A stretch of 64,000 bases of DNA. Source: Homarus americanus (lineage: Eukaryota > Arthropoda > Malacostraca > Decapoda > Nephropidae). The position numbers and the translations under genes are program-made. Positions 36,896-48,512 of this stretch are shown here, piece by piece. Position 1 is the stretch's first letter. Each line of letters starts with the position of its first letter. The notes under the pieces are model-generated. The model saw only the letters and a program-made list of their open reading frames with translations, did no database searches and was not told the DNA's origin. The DNA lies in assembly GCF_018991925.1 (NCBI RefSeq), contig NW_024722158.1:4611275-4675274 (forward strand). Reading direction: 5' to 3'.

Positions 36896-38914
36896 AGGAT
36901 GATGGTAACTGGAGAATTACAACAAAATGTTTTATTGTCCAGTTGAAAATGACACCGAGAGGTTGAGGGTGAGGGTGAGGTAAGCTAGTTCCTTCGTCTG
37001 TCTGTGTGGTAAGATGGCAATGGACGGTGAAGAGGGAGGGAGCGGTGAGGATGTTTTCTTCATTGATACTTTTTTGTGGTGATAGGGAAGAGGTGCATGG
37101 GAGGGAGGTGGTCCTCTTTCCATGGTTAGCTGAAATAAATGACACTTGTGTTTTATGGGGTTTGGGTGAGAGGGTGGGGGGGGGGGTATATTATTTTTTT
37201 TTGTCATTGCTAGTTGAAAGTAACGCTTGTTTTTCTCGAAGGTGGAATAGGAGGAGGTAGCTGGAGATGGAATGGGGAGGAGGAGGAGGGATAGGGATAG
37301 GGTTTTTTCCACTCCTCCCCTCAAGACTAAGAAGAGGAGGTATTTACAGTGTATTTTCCAGGAGCTGAGGAGAGGCAGGGAGGGTGAGGGGAGGAAGAAT
37401 GTTGTAATGGTTGGTGTTGAAGGTGACGGTAACCTTACTACAGTAGTCTAGTGGAAGGGGATGCTTTCTCTGGCGTATTGCTGTCCTTAGTTTACAAGAT
37501 ACTCGGAAATGGACCGAGAAAGCCACACGTATAGGAGCCGAGAGAGTTAATAAGAAAAAGATATTGCATTTTAGACCCCAGGTTCCAAAAGCATCCACTT
37601 CGTGCCAGTCATGATGAACACTGACTAATATCTATGTTACATAGTACATATACACCGATAGTCGCACACACGCAGTTTGAAGTATTTGAGATATTTATAA
37701 GAGTATTCTCATATTATTAAGACTAGGCCTATCATAAATTAAATTTATTTTGCAAAAACACCGTTGCAAAACTCGTATTCACGGTAAGAAACACTTGGAG
37801 GAACTTGAAGATCTGCTCTTGTCAGAAAATGGCATTTGGGTAGAAGGAAGGAAGGAGAGGAGGGGGGGAGGGGGTTTGATGGCGTAGCAGAGATAAAAAA
37901 TATGGCAAATATCGTGAAAAATTGCTTCTCGACAATGCATTGTTCTTGTACAAAAAAGGATTATTAATTGTATTATTGCGGGCAAAAGCTTGAAAATCAC
38001 ACATGCCCGAAAACATTGGTGCCAGTACAGGGCAATATTAATTCTGATAAAAAAGAAAAAAAAACAGGAAATCGAAAATATCGATATCGGATTTGTGAGC
38101 TGTGATGGCATCATGAAGCGTGTGCCAGTTGAGAGCGGTCAGTACCAGGGACCTGCTCAAGACTTCATTATTGCCAACATCACCTCGATAGTCTGAGAAA
38201 GACAAGTATACAGTGCCCCGCTCACTCACTCACTCGCGGAAATAAACAATACGCTTACTTTATATTAACGAATTGAGTACGAAACACAGTACTATTTATA
38301 AATAGCGACCAATAAGGTTACGAACAAACAAGTGGGTGTTTTGATGGTTCTGTGCATGACACAGGCAAATTCTTCCTAGGGATGGTGATGCCATCCCGCA
38401 AGCAAGGCGTCTTTCTACTGGACTCAAATATGCAGAAATCCAGTAGTAGTCTTCCATAAAAGAAAACAGCTTTGCGTGTTCAAAGATCAAAATCGCATTC
38501 ACTGAGAAAGACGAAAATAACACTTTTCAGTACACCTGCATTATCAAAAATTTTCTTCTTATCTACTCTTACAGGAATTACCTAATTGCTGGATGTCCTT
38601 ATGAGATTCCCTCTTCAGGACAACCAGGTAACATATGAACCACAAGCGTCTGAAACTTGTGATATATCCTTTTGATTGTGTGCTACGCATTATCCATCTC
38701 AAGTATAAAGTTAACATGGCTAGGATAAAAATATTAACGAACATAATTGTATGCTAGAAACCATAGCAGCCTACTACGAATCCCAAGTGGCTTTGTTCAT
38801 AGAGCATAACAATCCCTTTCAATCTTTCCTTGAAGGTGAATTGAGGTTCACAAAAATGAGTGATCCGAGACGGAGAGGAGGGTTATGGATGTGTGAGCAG
38901 CTTGGTGGTTGTGG
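36896..38914. other. Intergenic DNA and probable homeobox-gene 3' UTR (- strand)
   Basis: No coding exon is supported. A - strand AATAAA (TTTATT at 37744-37749) about 1.2 kb beyond the long-frame stop is a candidate polyadenylation signal for the homeobox gene. 36900-37400 continues the purine bias, with a poly-G run near 37180. The rest is mixed sequence. Confidence 0.45.
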
Positions 38915-39576
38915 CTAGGGGGCCTCGTGCAGGAGCTGCTCCCCCTCAGGGTCAGAGACGGGGTCCTGGTCGTGGCTAGAGTCCTGCTGGTGGAGGTGGT
39001 CGTGGGAAGCAAACTCATGTAGGGGGCGATTACTTGCCTCGTAGCCGGCCAGAGAAGCGTGGTTAAAGTCGCCTTCCATCTGGCCGTAGGCCTCGGAGAC
39101 CGGGGTGTAGGAGAGGCCAGCGTGAGAGTGTGGGGGTAACAAGGGTGGGGGATACACCACGGGGGTTTTAGCTCCCCCCGGGGCACTATCTTGGCTCGAC
39201 AGGTTACACCCACCGCCCATCAAACTACCGTAGTCTTGTAGTTGTGCTGGTGCAGGACTCGTCGGAAACTCTGACCCGGTATCTCCGGGTCTTCGGATAT
39301 TATTAGTGGTGCTGCTGTTGCTGCTACTGCCGCTATGGGCCTCGTATTCTGAGGCGGTGTGATCTCCCTCGAGGGAGTACGAGGGATGACCGTATGCGGG
39401 TGCGGTCGCTGAAGTTACAGCCGAAGCTGTGGTATGGTTGGAGGCGTGGCGCAACCCATGCTCAGTGTTGACGGCGGTGGAAGGTCCCTGCAGCGCCTCG
39501 CCGGCCGAGTACCCGTAGTAGTAGTGGTAGTAGCTGGAGTAGTAGGACGGGTAAGCGGCGGCGGCGGCGGCTGCAG
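38915..39576 (-). CDS. Alternative long C-terminal frame of the homeobox gene (overlapping terminal exon)
   Basis: A second open frame continues to TAG at 38915-38917 and looks coding. Third positions are rich in C/G (TAC, TCC, GCC, CAC codons), and the product has an Ala run, then YPSYYSSYYHYYYGYS, then Ser/Thr/Pro- and His-rich stretches ending EGEQLLHEAP. The upstream exon ends in phase 1. An internal AG at 39577-39578 (TCATCATCAG/CTGCAG) would join it in the right phase and add 220 residues in place of the short C-terminus. AGs near 39644 and 39571 also keep this phase. The pyrimidine tract is weak. Whether it is translated is inference. Confidence 0.45.
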
Positions 39577-39633
39577 CTGATGATGACTGGTGGGCGGGAC
39601 CCCCAGCGGCCGCCAGGGACCGCAGATGGACGT

Positions 39634-39976
39634 CTAGGTTTGGTACTGAAGCATGGGCGCCGACAAGTTTGGGTGGTGCGTGGTGTTCATGGAGAGCGCT
39701 GTGAGGGACTTCTTGTACCAGTCCTCGTCGGCGGCCGTCTGCAGCCCCGAGAAGCAGGGCGAGGCCAGCCCCTTCTTGTACCAGTCGTCCTCCGTCGCCA
39801 TACCTGCTGGGGTCAGAACACACACACGGGTCATAACACAACTACACCAACACTAGAATGACATCCTTACACCTATACTGTCTCCATTACTAACACCACA
39901 CCATAAAACTTTCATACTGGTGGCCATACTAACCATTGTGCCTCGTGTCATACCATTATAAAGAATAAATATTTAC

Positions 39977-40022
<46 letters not shown>

Positions 40023-43000
40023 TACACTGAACACAGGAGAAAATATTTAAGCTAAATTTAAATGTAATTTTATGCATGTATAATTAATTTATTAGGAGTG
40101 CATTAAGCAATAATAAATACGGTAATGTAGGTGTTGAGATCGATTATGGTAGTGAATGATGTAACATGAATGATGAAGCGCGGTGTATACGTGAGTACTA
40201 TAGCTGTTATTGTTAATGTTCGTGTGGCTTAACGTTAACAAAATTATTATTGTACTTACTGTTATTATTTTTATTGTTATCACAAAAATTTTCTGTATGT
40301 ATGTTTGGATTTTTTTTTATTATAACATTATGTTGTCGACAGGGGACGTCCCATAGTGCTTCCGTATCCTCTAATAAACGGATGGGTGATGCAACACAGG
40401 TTAACATGGTGATGCAACACAGGTTAACATGGTGATGCAACACAGGTTAACATGGTGATGCAACACAGGTTAACATGGTGATGCAACACAGGTTAACATG
40501 GTGATGCAACACAGGTTAACATGGTGATGCAACACAGGTTAACATGGTGATGCAACACAGGTTAACATGGTGATGCAACACAGGTTAACATGGTGATGCA
40601 ACACAGGTTAACATGGTGAACACAGGTTAACATGGTGATGCAACACAGGTTAACATGGTGATGCAACACAGGTTAACATGGTGATGCAACACAGGTTAAC
40701 ATGGTGATGCAACACAGGTTAACATGGTGATGCAACACAGGTTAACATGGTGATGCAACACAGGTTAACATGGTGATGCAACACAGGTTAACATGGTGAT
40801 GCAACACAGGTTAACATGGTGATGCAACACAGGTTAACATGGTGATGCAACACAGGTTAACATGGTGATGCAACACAGGTTAACATGGTGATGCAACACA
40901 GGTTAACATGGTGATGCAACACAGGTTAACATGGTGATGCAACACAGGTTAACATGGTGATGCAACACAGGTTAACATGGTGATGCAACACAGGTTAACA
41001 TGGTGATGCAACACAGGTTAACATGGTGATGCAACGCAGATTAACATTGGCTTCGCGGATAACATCACCACAAGAGAAATAAACATGAAACTGAATTCTT
41101 AAACGTTATCTGATGTCAAACTCAAAGGCCTCTAGTGAACTTAGAAGAGAACTGAGTACACGACTTGAGCTACGCCTACACAAAACGAAGGCAGTCCAGG
41201 TGGTGTTCAGATTACACTAAGGCTGCTTATACTGAAATAAATGTGAAAAAAAAATTATAGAAACAAAAATGAATCTTAGGAGGCAGATTTATTTTATATA
41301 TTAGTGAAAATATTTGTTAAATTTTAATTGTTTATTTGTATGTAGACCGAGGATACGGTATCAATCTAATGTTGATAGATAAGAAATCGATATACTGTAT
41401 CTATTGTTTGTTTGTACATAAGTTAAATTACCCCAAATAATACAATAATGTTACATGTGACCCAGGCATACCGTAATATTTAGTGTGTTGTGTAATAGTG
41501 CGCTGGTATATTCTAGCAGCAAACGCTAATATGTCGCTATCATTGGTCATTGAGTGTTCCATCAACGGAGTGGAGGATAACGCTTTACAACCACACCCGC
41601 TGGCCGGCCAGACGAGCCTGGAGGCGGAGTCACGCTTCAGCTAGGGGACGGGGAGAGGGGCGGGGCTTACACCGGTCGTCATGGCAACACTGTGGTGGGC
41701 GGAGTCTCCTTTGACAGGTTACTGAGAACCGAGAGGGGGTGGGGGGGGGAAGAGTTGATGGTAGTGACCGTTGAGCGGTTATTTGTTTCCTCGTGGACCT
41801 GATTTGACCTTTTCTCTTTCTAGTTCCTGTTGTGTTGTGTTGCCCGGAAAATAGTCTTGGGTAAAAGAAGAGATGTTTTTTAATCCCGCTCCGTGCTTCT
41901 CTCACGTGTATAAGAGGCGTCAGTGTATAAGAGGCGTCAGTGTATAAGAGGCGTCAGTGTATAAGAGGCGTCAGTGTATAAGAGGCGTCAGTGTATAAGA
42001 GGCGTCAGTGTATAAGAGGCGTCAGTGTATAAGTGGCGTCAGTGTATAAGTGGCGTCAGTGTATAAGTGGCGTCAGTGTATAGGAGGCGTGAGTGTATAA
42101 ACCGTATCTACACTGGATCTGGAATTATTAACACGACCATTTTCTGAAGACTTTGGGTGACCCCTTTGTCTAAATATTGAATTAAATGGCTAAATATATT
42201 ATTATTTAATTATTCATTACCTAAGTTGGTGGACTGCATAAAATTAAGCTATCCAATAAGTGTGTGTGTGATTAACTCGTTCTCGTCGGCTTTTAGAAGA
42301 ATAAAAATTACCCACCAGTGACAGAGAGGTTCCTAGGGGAGTGTGAGAGAGGCCAGGGGAGTGTGAGAGAGGCCAGGGGTGTGTGAGAGAGGCCAGGGGT
42401 GTGTGAGAGAGGCCAGGGGTGTGTGAGAGAGGCCAGGGGTGTGTGAGAGAGGCCAGGGGTGTGTGGGGGGTCAGAGTGTGAGAGGGCCAGGAGTGTGAGA
42501 GAGGCCAGGGGTGTGTGAGAGAGGCCAGGGGTGTGTGAGAGAGGCCAGGGGTGTGTGAGAGAGGTCAGGGCAGCAGGTCGGTCGCCATAGGTATTTCTAA
42601 ACTCAACTTGAATATCGCTGAACCTCAAAGCAGCAAAAGATGAAGTTATGGGAATATGATTACTTAACTAGAAGGCGTAAAGTTTGTTCGCTGTTGATCA
42701 AAGGCCACGAGGGTATTGTATAGTGAGGGAGGATTCGAACCCAACATTACCCAGCAGCACTGTCTAACCTAACCAAACGTAACCTGACCTAACCAAACGT
42801 AACCTAACCTAACCAAACGTAACCTAACCTAACCAAACGTAACCTAACCTAACCAAACGTAACCTGACCTAACCTAACCAAACGTCACCTGACCTAACCT
42901 AACCAAATGTAACCTAACCTAACCTAATGTAACCTGACCTAACCTAACCTAATCTAACCCCGCCTATCCTAAACCCAGCCTAACCTAACAACCTAACCTA

Positions 43001-46000
43001 ACCTAATCTAATCTATCCTAACCTATCCTAACCTGATCTGACCTGACCTAACGACTTGTGTGTCTCTGGCATCCAATGTACAATAACCATGGCAAATTTG
43101 GGTTAGGTTTATTATGGCAATCACTAAGAGGATAACTCTCACACCTAATGGTTAAGTGATGGTGGCAACTAATGGCAGAATAATTGTTTAAATATGGCAA
43201 CCAATGGCAGGATAATTCTTTAAATATGGCAACCAATGACAGAATGACTAAGGTAACTATTAGCTAGATGGCAATGTCACGATAGTATGGCAGAAACCTT
43301 GGTATGAGAACTCTATGATAACCACTGGTAAATAATATGGCAACCACTGGTATATGGCAGGATAACCTTATGGCAACTTACTCATGGAATCCTGACGCAT
43401 GGCGGCCATGTTGGAAGTCGGGTGCGTCATACTGAAGGGCTGTGCCATTCCTGGGTATGAGCTTGATGACATCTGCAACAAACAGTCATTATTAGTGGTG
43501 CTAGTAGTGGGCGGTGGTCCATCCTTATGTTCTAGTGGGTGGTGGTGCTAGTAGTGGGCGGTGGTGCTAGTAGTGGGCGGTGGTCCATTCTTATGTTCTA
43601 GTGGGCGGTGGTGCTAGTAGTGGGCGGTGGTCCATTCTTATGTTCTAGTGGGCGGTGGTGCTAGTAGTGGCAATGGTGTTACTTTGGGGTAGTGGCATTC
43701 TTTTAGTGGGCAGTGGCACTATTTATGGTTAGTGGTACTTATTGGGTAGTGGCTCACAGTAAGTGGTTAGTGGCATCGATATTTTGTGATCAATGGCACC
43801 TCTTCTTACCTGAGATGTATTGGGGTCAAAAGGTCATAGGTTAGAGGTCATCTGAGAAAGACTTGAACCTCCCTTGAGTACAGTGAATTGGACCATTGAA
43901 TAACATAACTTACCTCTTGAGTACTATGCCAACCTCTTGAGTACGATACCAACCCCTTAAGTACAGTGAATTGTACCATTAAATAAAATAACTTACCTCT
44001 TGAGTACTATGCCAACCTCTTCGAGTACAGTGAATTAGCCCATTGACTCTTACTTCTTACCACTTGAGTACATTTTATCCGCTTGAGTACGACGGCTTAA
44101 TTTCTTGAGTACTCCGTCTTTAACCTCTGAAGACGATATCTTATTCCCATGAGTACTATGGTATTGTACTCAGGTAATTAGGTCATCGTACTCAAGCGGT
44201 TAATGATGGACGTTTCAACCATATACATTAACCAGTTACTTCCCATATACATTAACCATCTACTTCCCATATACATTAACCATCTACTTCCCATATACAT
44301 TAACCATCTACTTCCCATATACATTAACCATCATCATATACATTAACCATCTACTTCCCATATACATAACCATCTACTTCCCATATACATTAACCATCTA
44401 CTTCCCATATACATTAACCATCTACTTCCCATATACATTAACCATCTACTTCCATATACATTAACCATCTACTTCCATACATTAACCATCTACTTCCCAT
44501 ATACATTAACCATCTACTCCATATACATTAACCATCTACTTCCCATATACATCAACCATCTACTTCCCATACACATTAACCATCTACTTCCCATATACAT
44601 TAACCATCTACTTCCCATATACATCAACCATCTACTCCCATACACATTAACCATCTACTTCCATATACATTAACCATCTACTTCCCATATACATCAACCA
44701 TCTACTCATACACTATTAACCATCTACTTCCCATATACATCAACCATCTACTTCCCATATACATTAACCATCTACTTCCCATACACATTAACCATCTACT
44801 TCCCATATACATTAACCATCTACTTCCCATATACATTAACCATCTACTTCCCACATTAACCATCTCTTCCATATCATTAACCATCTACTTCCATATACAT
44901 TAACCATCTACTTCCCATATACATTAACCATCTACTTCCCATACACATAACCATCTACTTCCATATACATTAACCATCTACTTCCCATATACATTAACCA
45001 TCTACTCCCATATACATTAACCATCTACTTCCCATATACATTAACCATCTACTCCATATACATTAACCATCTACTCTACATACACAACCATCTACTCCCA
45101 TATACATTAACCATCTACTTCCCATATACATTAACCATCTACTTCCCATATACATTAACCATCTACTTCCCATATACATTAACCATCTACTTCCCATATA
45201 CATTAACCATCTACTTCCCATATACATTAACCATCTACTTCCCATACACATTAACCATCTACTTCCCATATACATTAACCATCTACTTCCCATATACATT
45301 AACCATCTACTTCCCATATACATTAACCATCTACTTCCCATATACATTAACCATCTACTACCATGTCTGTTTGTATGTGCAGTTTGTGTGTATACATATG
45401 AACTTTTACGTCAGGTGTATACTTTAGTTTTTGTTTTTTAATTGTAAGTTTTGTATTTTTTTTGTAGATTAACTGTACCCGTGTTACCTCACCCTACAGG
45501 AGCCTATATTGTTTGTAGCGTCAGTGGGATTTTGTTATTGTATTGGTATTTTATTTTAATGTTATTTTGTATTGTTTTCTGTGTGTGTTTATGGTGTATG
45601 TGTTTAGGACTACAGCATTGTCCGTTTATTTTTTAGGCTTGTGTGACGATGGTTATCTGCATCAACAAGGAACTGGACAGGTAGCAGAGATCAGGAAGGA
45701 AGGTGAGCTATTTAACATTGTACAGGTGTTGGCTATGATAATGTTACTCTGAATGATTTACTACCTCATGTTAATTGGTTGTGTTACCTGGAGGTGTTGT
45801 CAGGTGAGTCCATGTATAATATAGCATCAGATGAGTAAGGTATAGATGTTATATAGTCTATTTCTATTATACTCTACGTCTGTATACATAAAATAGCTAT
45901 AGTACTTTGCATTCTCTACCATATTTCAAGACTTATAATTTGTGTATAAGACCACATCACTTTAACGTCCTGTTCATCGTACTGATAGTAAAGTAAAGTG

Positions 46001-46686
46001 AGTTACTGACTGACCTGTGGGTGACGTTGACTGACCTGTAAGTTACTGACTGACCTATGGGTGAGCGAAGACTGACCTGTGGGTGACGTTGACTGACCTG
46101 TAAGTTACTGACTGACCTATGGGTGAGCGAAGACTGACCTGTGGGTGACGTTGACTGACCTGTAAGTTACTGACTGACCTATGGGTGAGCGAAGACTGAA
46201 CTGTGGATGACGTTGACTGACCTTGTAAGTTACTGACTGACTTATGGGTGACGTTGACTGATCTGTAAGTTACTGACTGACCTATGGGTGAGCGAAAACT
46301 GACCTGTGGGTGACGTTGACTGACCTGTAAGTTACTGACTGACCTGTGGGTGACGTTGACTGACCTGTAAGTTACTGACTGACCTATGGGTGACGTTGAC
46401 TGACCTGTAAGTTAGTGACTGATCTGTGGGTGACGTTGACTGACCTGTAAGTTACTGACTGACCTATGGGTGAGCGAAGACTGACCTGTGGGTATCGGTT
46501 CATGGTGTTGAAGGTGGATATGGCGTTGTGGCTGGGGTAGGGCTGGTAGCCACGGGTGGCGGTGGGATACATGTTCCTCATCATGGCGCCGTTGCAAGTA
46601 GGTAGTACAGAGGGTGTCCCCGCTAGGGCCTTCTGCAGCTGCTTCTCCTGCTTGCGGTATTTGGCCCGCCGATTTTGGAACCACAC
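39634..46686 (-). CDS. Paired-like (Prrx-like) homeobox transcription factor, 3' three exons
   Basis: A DNA-binding developmental regulator acting in the nucleus. Exons (- strand): 46686-46486 (67 codons), 43472-43382 (30 codons +1), 39803-39634 (TAG), about 153 aa. The first visible exon starts exactly at homeodomain residue 47 (VWFQNRRAKYRKQEKQLQKA), the usual intron position of paired-like homeoboxes; residue 50 is Gln. It continues through a Met/Tyr/Asn-rich region (RGYQPYPSHNA, TMNRYPQ). The next exon gives SSYPGMAQPFSMTHP and MRQDSM. The last gives ATEDDWYKKG and a duplicated EDWYKKSLTALSMN, ending NLSAPMLQYQT. I recall this C-terminus from arthropod proteins labelled paired mesoderm homeobox-like. 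The first 46 homeodomain residues are not found and probably lie beyond 64 kb. Confidence 0.8.
39979..40020. repeat. (CA)n microsatellite
   Basis: About 21 dinucleotide units in the last intron of the homeobox gene. Confidence 0.97.
40387..41036. repeat. Highly homogeneous 23-bp minisatellite
   Basis: About 28 nearly identical copies of a 23-bp unit containing ACAGGTTAACATGGTGATG. One copy near 40615 is shortened by a 7-bp deletion, and the last copy is diverged. It lies in the last intron of the homeobox gene. GTTAAC is an internal palindrome in every unit. Confidence 0.98.
41037..41906. other. Intronic DNA without a recognised feature
   Basis: Single-copy AT-rich sequence followed by a GC-richer, purine-biased stretch (41620-41760). 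No exon is supported. Confidence 0.6.
41907..42097. repeat. 17-bp minisatellite
   Basis: About 11 copies of GTGTATAAGAGGCGTCA. The last few carry a change of AGAGG to AGTGG or AGGAGG. Confidence 0.97.
42335..42568. repeat. 20-bp minisatellite
   Basis: About 11 copies of GGCCAGGGGTGTGTGAGAGA with a disrupted unit near 42470. Its - strand frame reads as LASLTHPWPLSHTPG repeats and is not a gene. Confidence 0.97.
42764..43053. repeat. Interstitial telomere-like (CCTAA) array
   Basis: Irregular repeats of CCTAA with inserted ACCAAACGTAA units. The arthropod telomere repeat is TTAGG/CCTAA. The array is degenerate and has a higher-order unit of about 21 bp (CCTAACCTAACCAAACGTAA) in its first half. 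Confidence 0.9.
43485..43675. repeat. Minisatellite of GTGGTGCTAGTAGTGGGCG units
   Basis: About four long-period copies (roughly 40-60 bp) combining GTGGTGCTAGTAGTGGGCG with GGTCCATTCTTATGTTCTAG. It begins directly at the acceptor side of the 91-bp homeobox exon. Confidence 0.85.
43870..44180. repeat. Degenerate CTTGAGTAC-containing repeat
   Basis: ACCTCTTGAGTACTATGCCA-like units and reverse-orientation GTACTCAAG words recur irregularly. The same CTTGAGTAC word reappears near 47550-47600 in the same gene's upstream intron. Confidence 0.6.
44218..45358. repeat. 24-bp minisatellite, ~1.1 kb
   Basis: About 47 copies of a 24-bp unit containing ATATACATTAACCATCTAC and TTCCC. Many copies have lost one to several bases from the CCC/T run. 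The unmutated parts are open on the - strand (GSRWLMYM repeated), a consequence of the period being a multiple of 3. Confidence 0.97.
45359..46007. other. Single-copy intronic DNA
   Basis: T/G-rich on the + strand with no supported exon. Confidence 0.6.
46008..46485 (-). repeat. Tandem array that reiterates the adjacent exon's 5' splice site
   Basis: Read on the - strand, the array starts at the donor of the homeobox exon (ACAG/GTCAGT) and repeats a long unit (about 60 bp) built from ACAGGTCAGTCTTCGCTCAC, CATAGGTCAGTCAGTAACTT and ACAGGTCAGTCAACGTCACC. ACAGGTCAGT occurs exactly about 13 times including the authentic site; near-matches (ATAGGTCAGT, single changes) add about as many again. Confidence 0.93.
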
Positions 46687-46805
46687 CTGGAAATAGTGGG
46701 GGCGGTGGTTAAGGTTCTGGAGTGTCACATACAAGTTTTGGAAGATCAGGTGGGAGGTGGTAAGGCGATTGGAGGCTGAGAGTTTCAAGATGTGCCAGGA
46801 GAGAG

Positions 46806-46824
46806 AAAGAGAGAGAGAGAGAGA
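46806..46824. repeat. (GA)n microsatellite
   Basis: A short GA run about 120 bp upstream of the homeobox exon acceptor, in the large upstream intron. Confidence 0.9.
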
Positions 46825-47339
46825 GCCAGCCAGCAGAGGGGAGTCCATTAGTCCCCCATTACCCATCCTCCCCTCGTCGCTGACCCCTCGGGACCAGGTA
46901 ACGGGATCAAACGACCAGCCTCTCTTGCCTGAATCATTTGTTTACATTAGTACCCTCACCATCCACATTATTCGGACAAATCACCAACACGTCTTTCTGT
47001 CATCAACCAAGACCCATATATTAACCCCTGACGTGTAAATCACCTCAGGAGAGAGACGTGCACTCATCTTAACACACGTCATCACCAACCAAACAGCGCA
47101 AATCGAAGAGAAATGGTACCGTCACTGCGCAGGTAAAAACAAAACACGACATGTAGTTGCGGTTAGGTTAGGTTATCGATTCTGAGTGCTGCAGGGTGGG
47201 TGAATTAGCTTTTGTTTTCAAGGCCCTGTTGGTATCGAACCCGGGGACGATGTATTTTGGTCGATTCTGGGGGTGTTGATGGCTGTGTGGGGGGAGGGGG
47301 AGATGGCCGGCCCTGGGGTGGCCTGTCTCGGGGTGTATA

Positions 47340-47512
47340 GATTCAACCACTGAGAGAGAAAGGGGGGGTGAAGAGAGGAGGGTGAAGGAAAAAGAAAGGG
47401 AGAAGAGAAGGGAGGTGATAAAAGAGAGAGAGAGAGAGGGGAGGGACGGTGAAGGAGAGAGAGAGAGAGAGGGGGGAGGAGGGGACGGTGAAGAGAGAGA
47501 GAGAGAGAGTAC
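47340..47512. repeat. GA-rich low-complexity tract
   Basis: Three blocks of (GA)n separated by GGGG-containing spacers. Confidence 0.9.
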
Positions 47513-47835
47513 ATTAACAAAGTGATGAAAAAACAACGACAACACCTAATTTACCTGTTGAGTACTATGTTAATTTACCTTCTTGAGTCCATTAATGATC
47601 TCAATGTAAACAGGTACTAAATTATACAAAGAGATGTTGAGTACACTATTAGGTGACGCATCTTCCACTGAGTCCAGTTTATTGATACCTATGCCAACAG
47701 CTCATTAGTGTTAAGTTTAAAAGAGAACAGGTGAGTTTGGTTAGGTTAGGTTAAGTAATTAAGTACTATATTATACTGTATGTATATATATTTTTTGAAT
47801 ATCACTGTACTGTAAAAAACCGACCCAACTTCTAC

Positions 47836-47837
<2 letters not shown>

Positions 47838-47918
<81 letters not shown>
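47838..47918. repeat. (CA)n microsatellite, ~80 bp
   Basis: An uninterrupted CA run in the homeobox gene's upstream intron. Confidence 0.97.
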
Positions 47919-47920
<2 letters not shown>

Positions 47921-48089
47921 GCCATTACCACCTGCACCTTGGCACTAATACCATAAACGCTTCCATTTCTTGGTTTATTTCCTCTTCTCTTTATTATTCA
48001 TTTCTGTGTCACCCAAGTCTCCTCCCCCCCTCTCCCCCTCCCTCTCTTACTCCTTCGTTCAGTGTCAAATGACCAGGAGAAACTGCAAC

Positions 48090-48512
48090 TTGGCCTCTCC
48101 TCCCTCCTCCCTCCCTCACTCATTCCCTCCTTCCCTCCTCCCCTCCCTCACTCACTCATTCCCTCCACTTCCCTCCTCCCTCCCTCACTCACTCCATTCC
48201 CTCCTTCCCTCCTCCCTCCCTCCCTCCCTCCCCTCCCTCCTCCCTTCCCTCCTTCCCCTCCCTCCTTCCTTCCTCCCTCCCTCCCTCCCTCCCCTCCCTC
48301 CCTCCCTCCCTCCTTCCTCCTTCCTTCCCTCCCTCCCTCCTTCCTTCCCTCCTCCCTCCTCCTCCCCTCCTCCCTCCCTCCCTCCCTCCCCTCCTCCCTC
48401 CTCCTCCCCTCCCCTCCCTCCTCCCTCCTTCCTCCTCCCTCCTTCCTTCCTCCTCCTCCTTCCTTCCTCCCTCCCTCCTTCCTTCCCTCCTCCCTCCTTC
48501 CTTCCCTCCACT
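48090..48512. repeat. Long pure polypyrimidine tract (CCCT/CCTT)
   Basis: About 420 bp with almost no purines on the + strand, built from CCTCCCTCCCTTCCTT variants. Potentially triplex/H-DNA forming. The open frames on both strands are artefacts. Confidence 0.95.

Noticed and set aside
37990..38196. 68-codon + strand frame with a plausible-looking C-terminal half
   Set aside because: No splice sites, no third-position bias and no recognisable motif. It overlaps the probable 3' UTR of the homeobox gene on the other strand.
40387..41036. CRISPR-like array of regular repeats
   Set aside because: Repeats are contiguous with no unique spacers, and the genome is eukaryotic; it is a minisatellite.
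46687..46866. N-terminal extension of the homeobox open frame (MGNGGLMDSPLL..)
   Set aside because: It runs back through the acceptor and a (GA)n into non-coding intron. The exon clearly starts at homeodomain residue 47 after TATTTCCAG.
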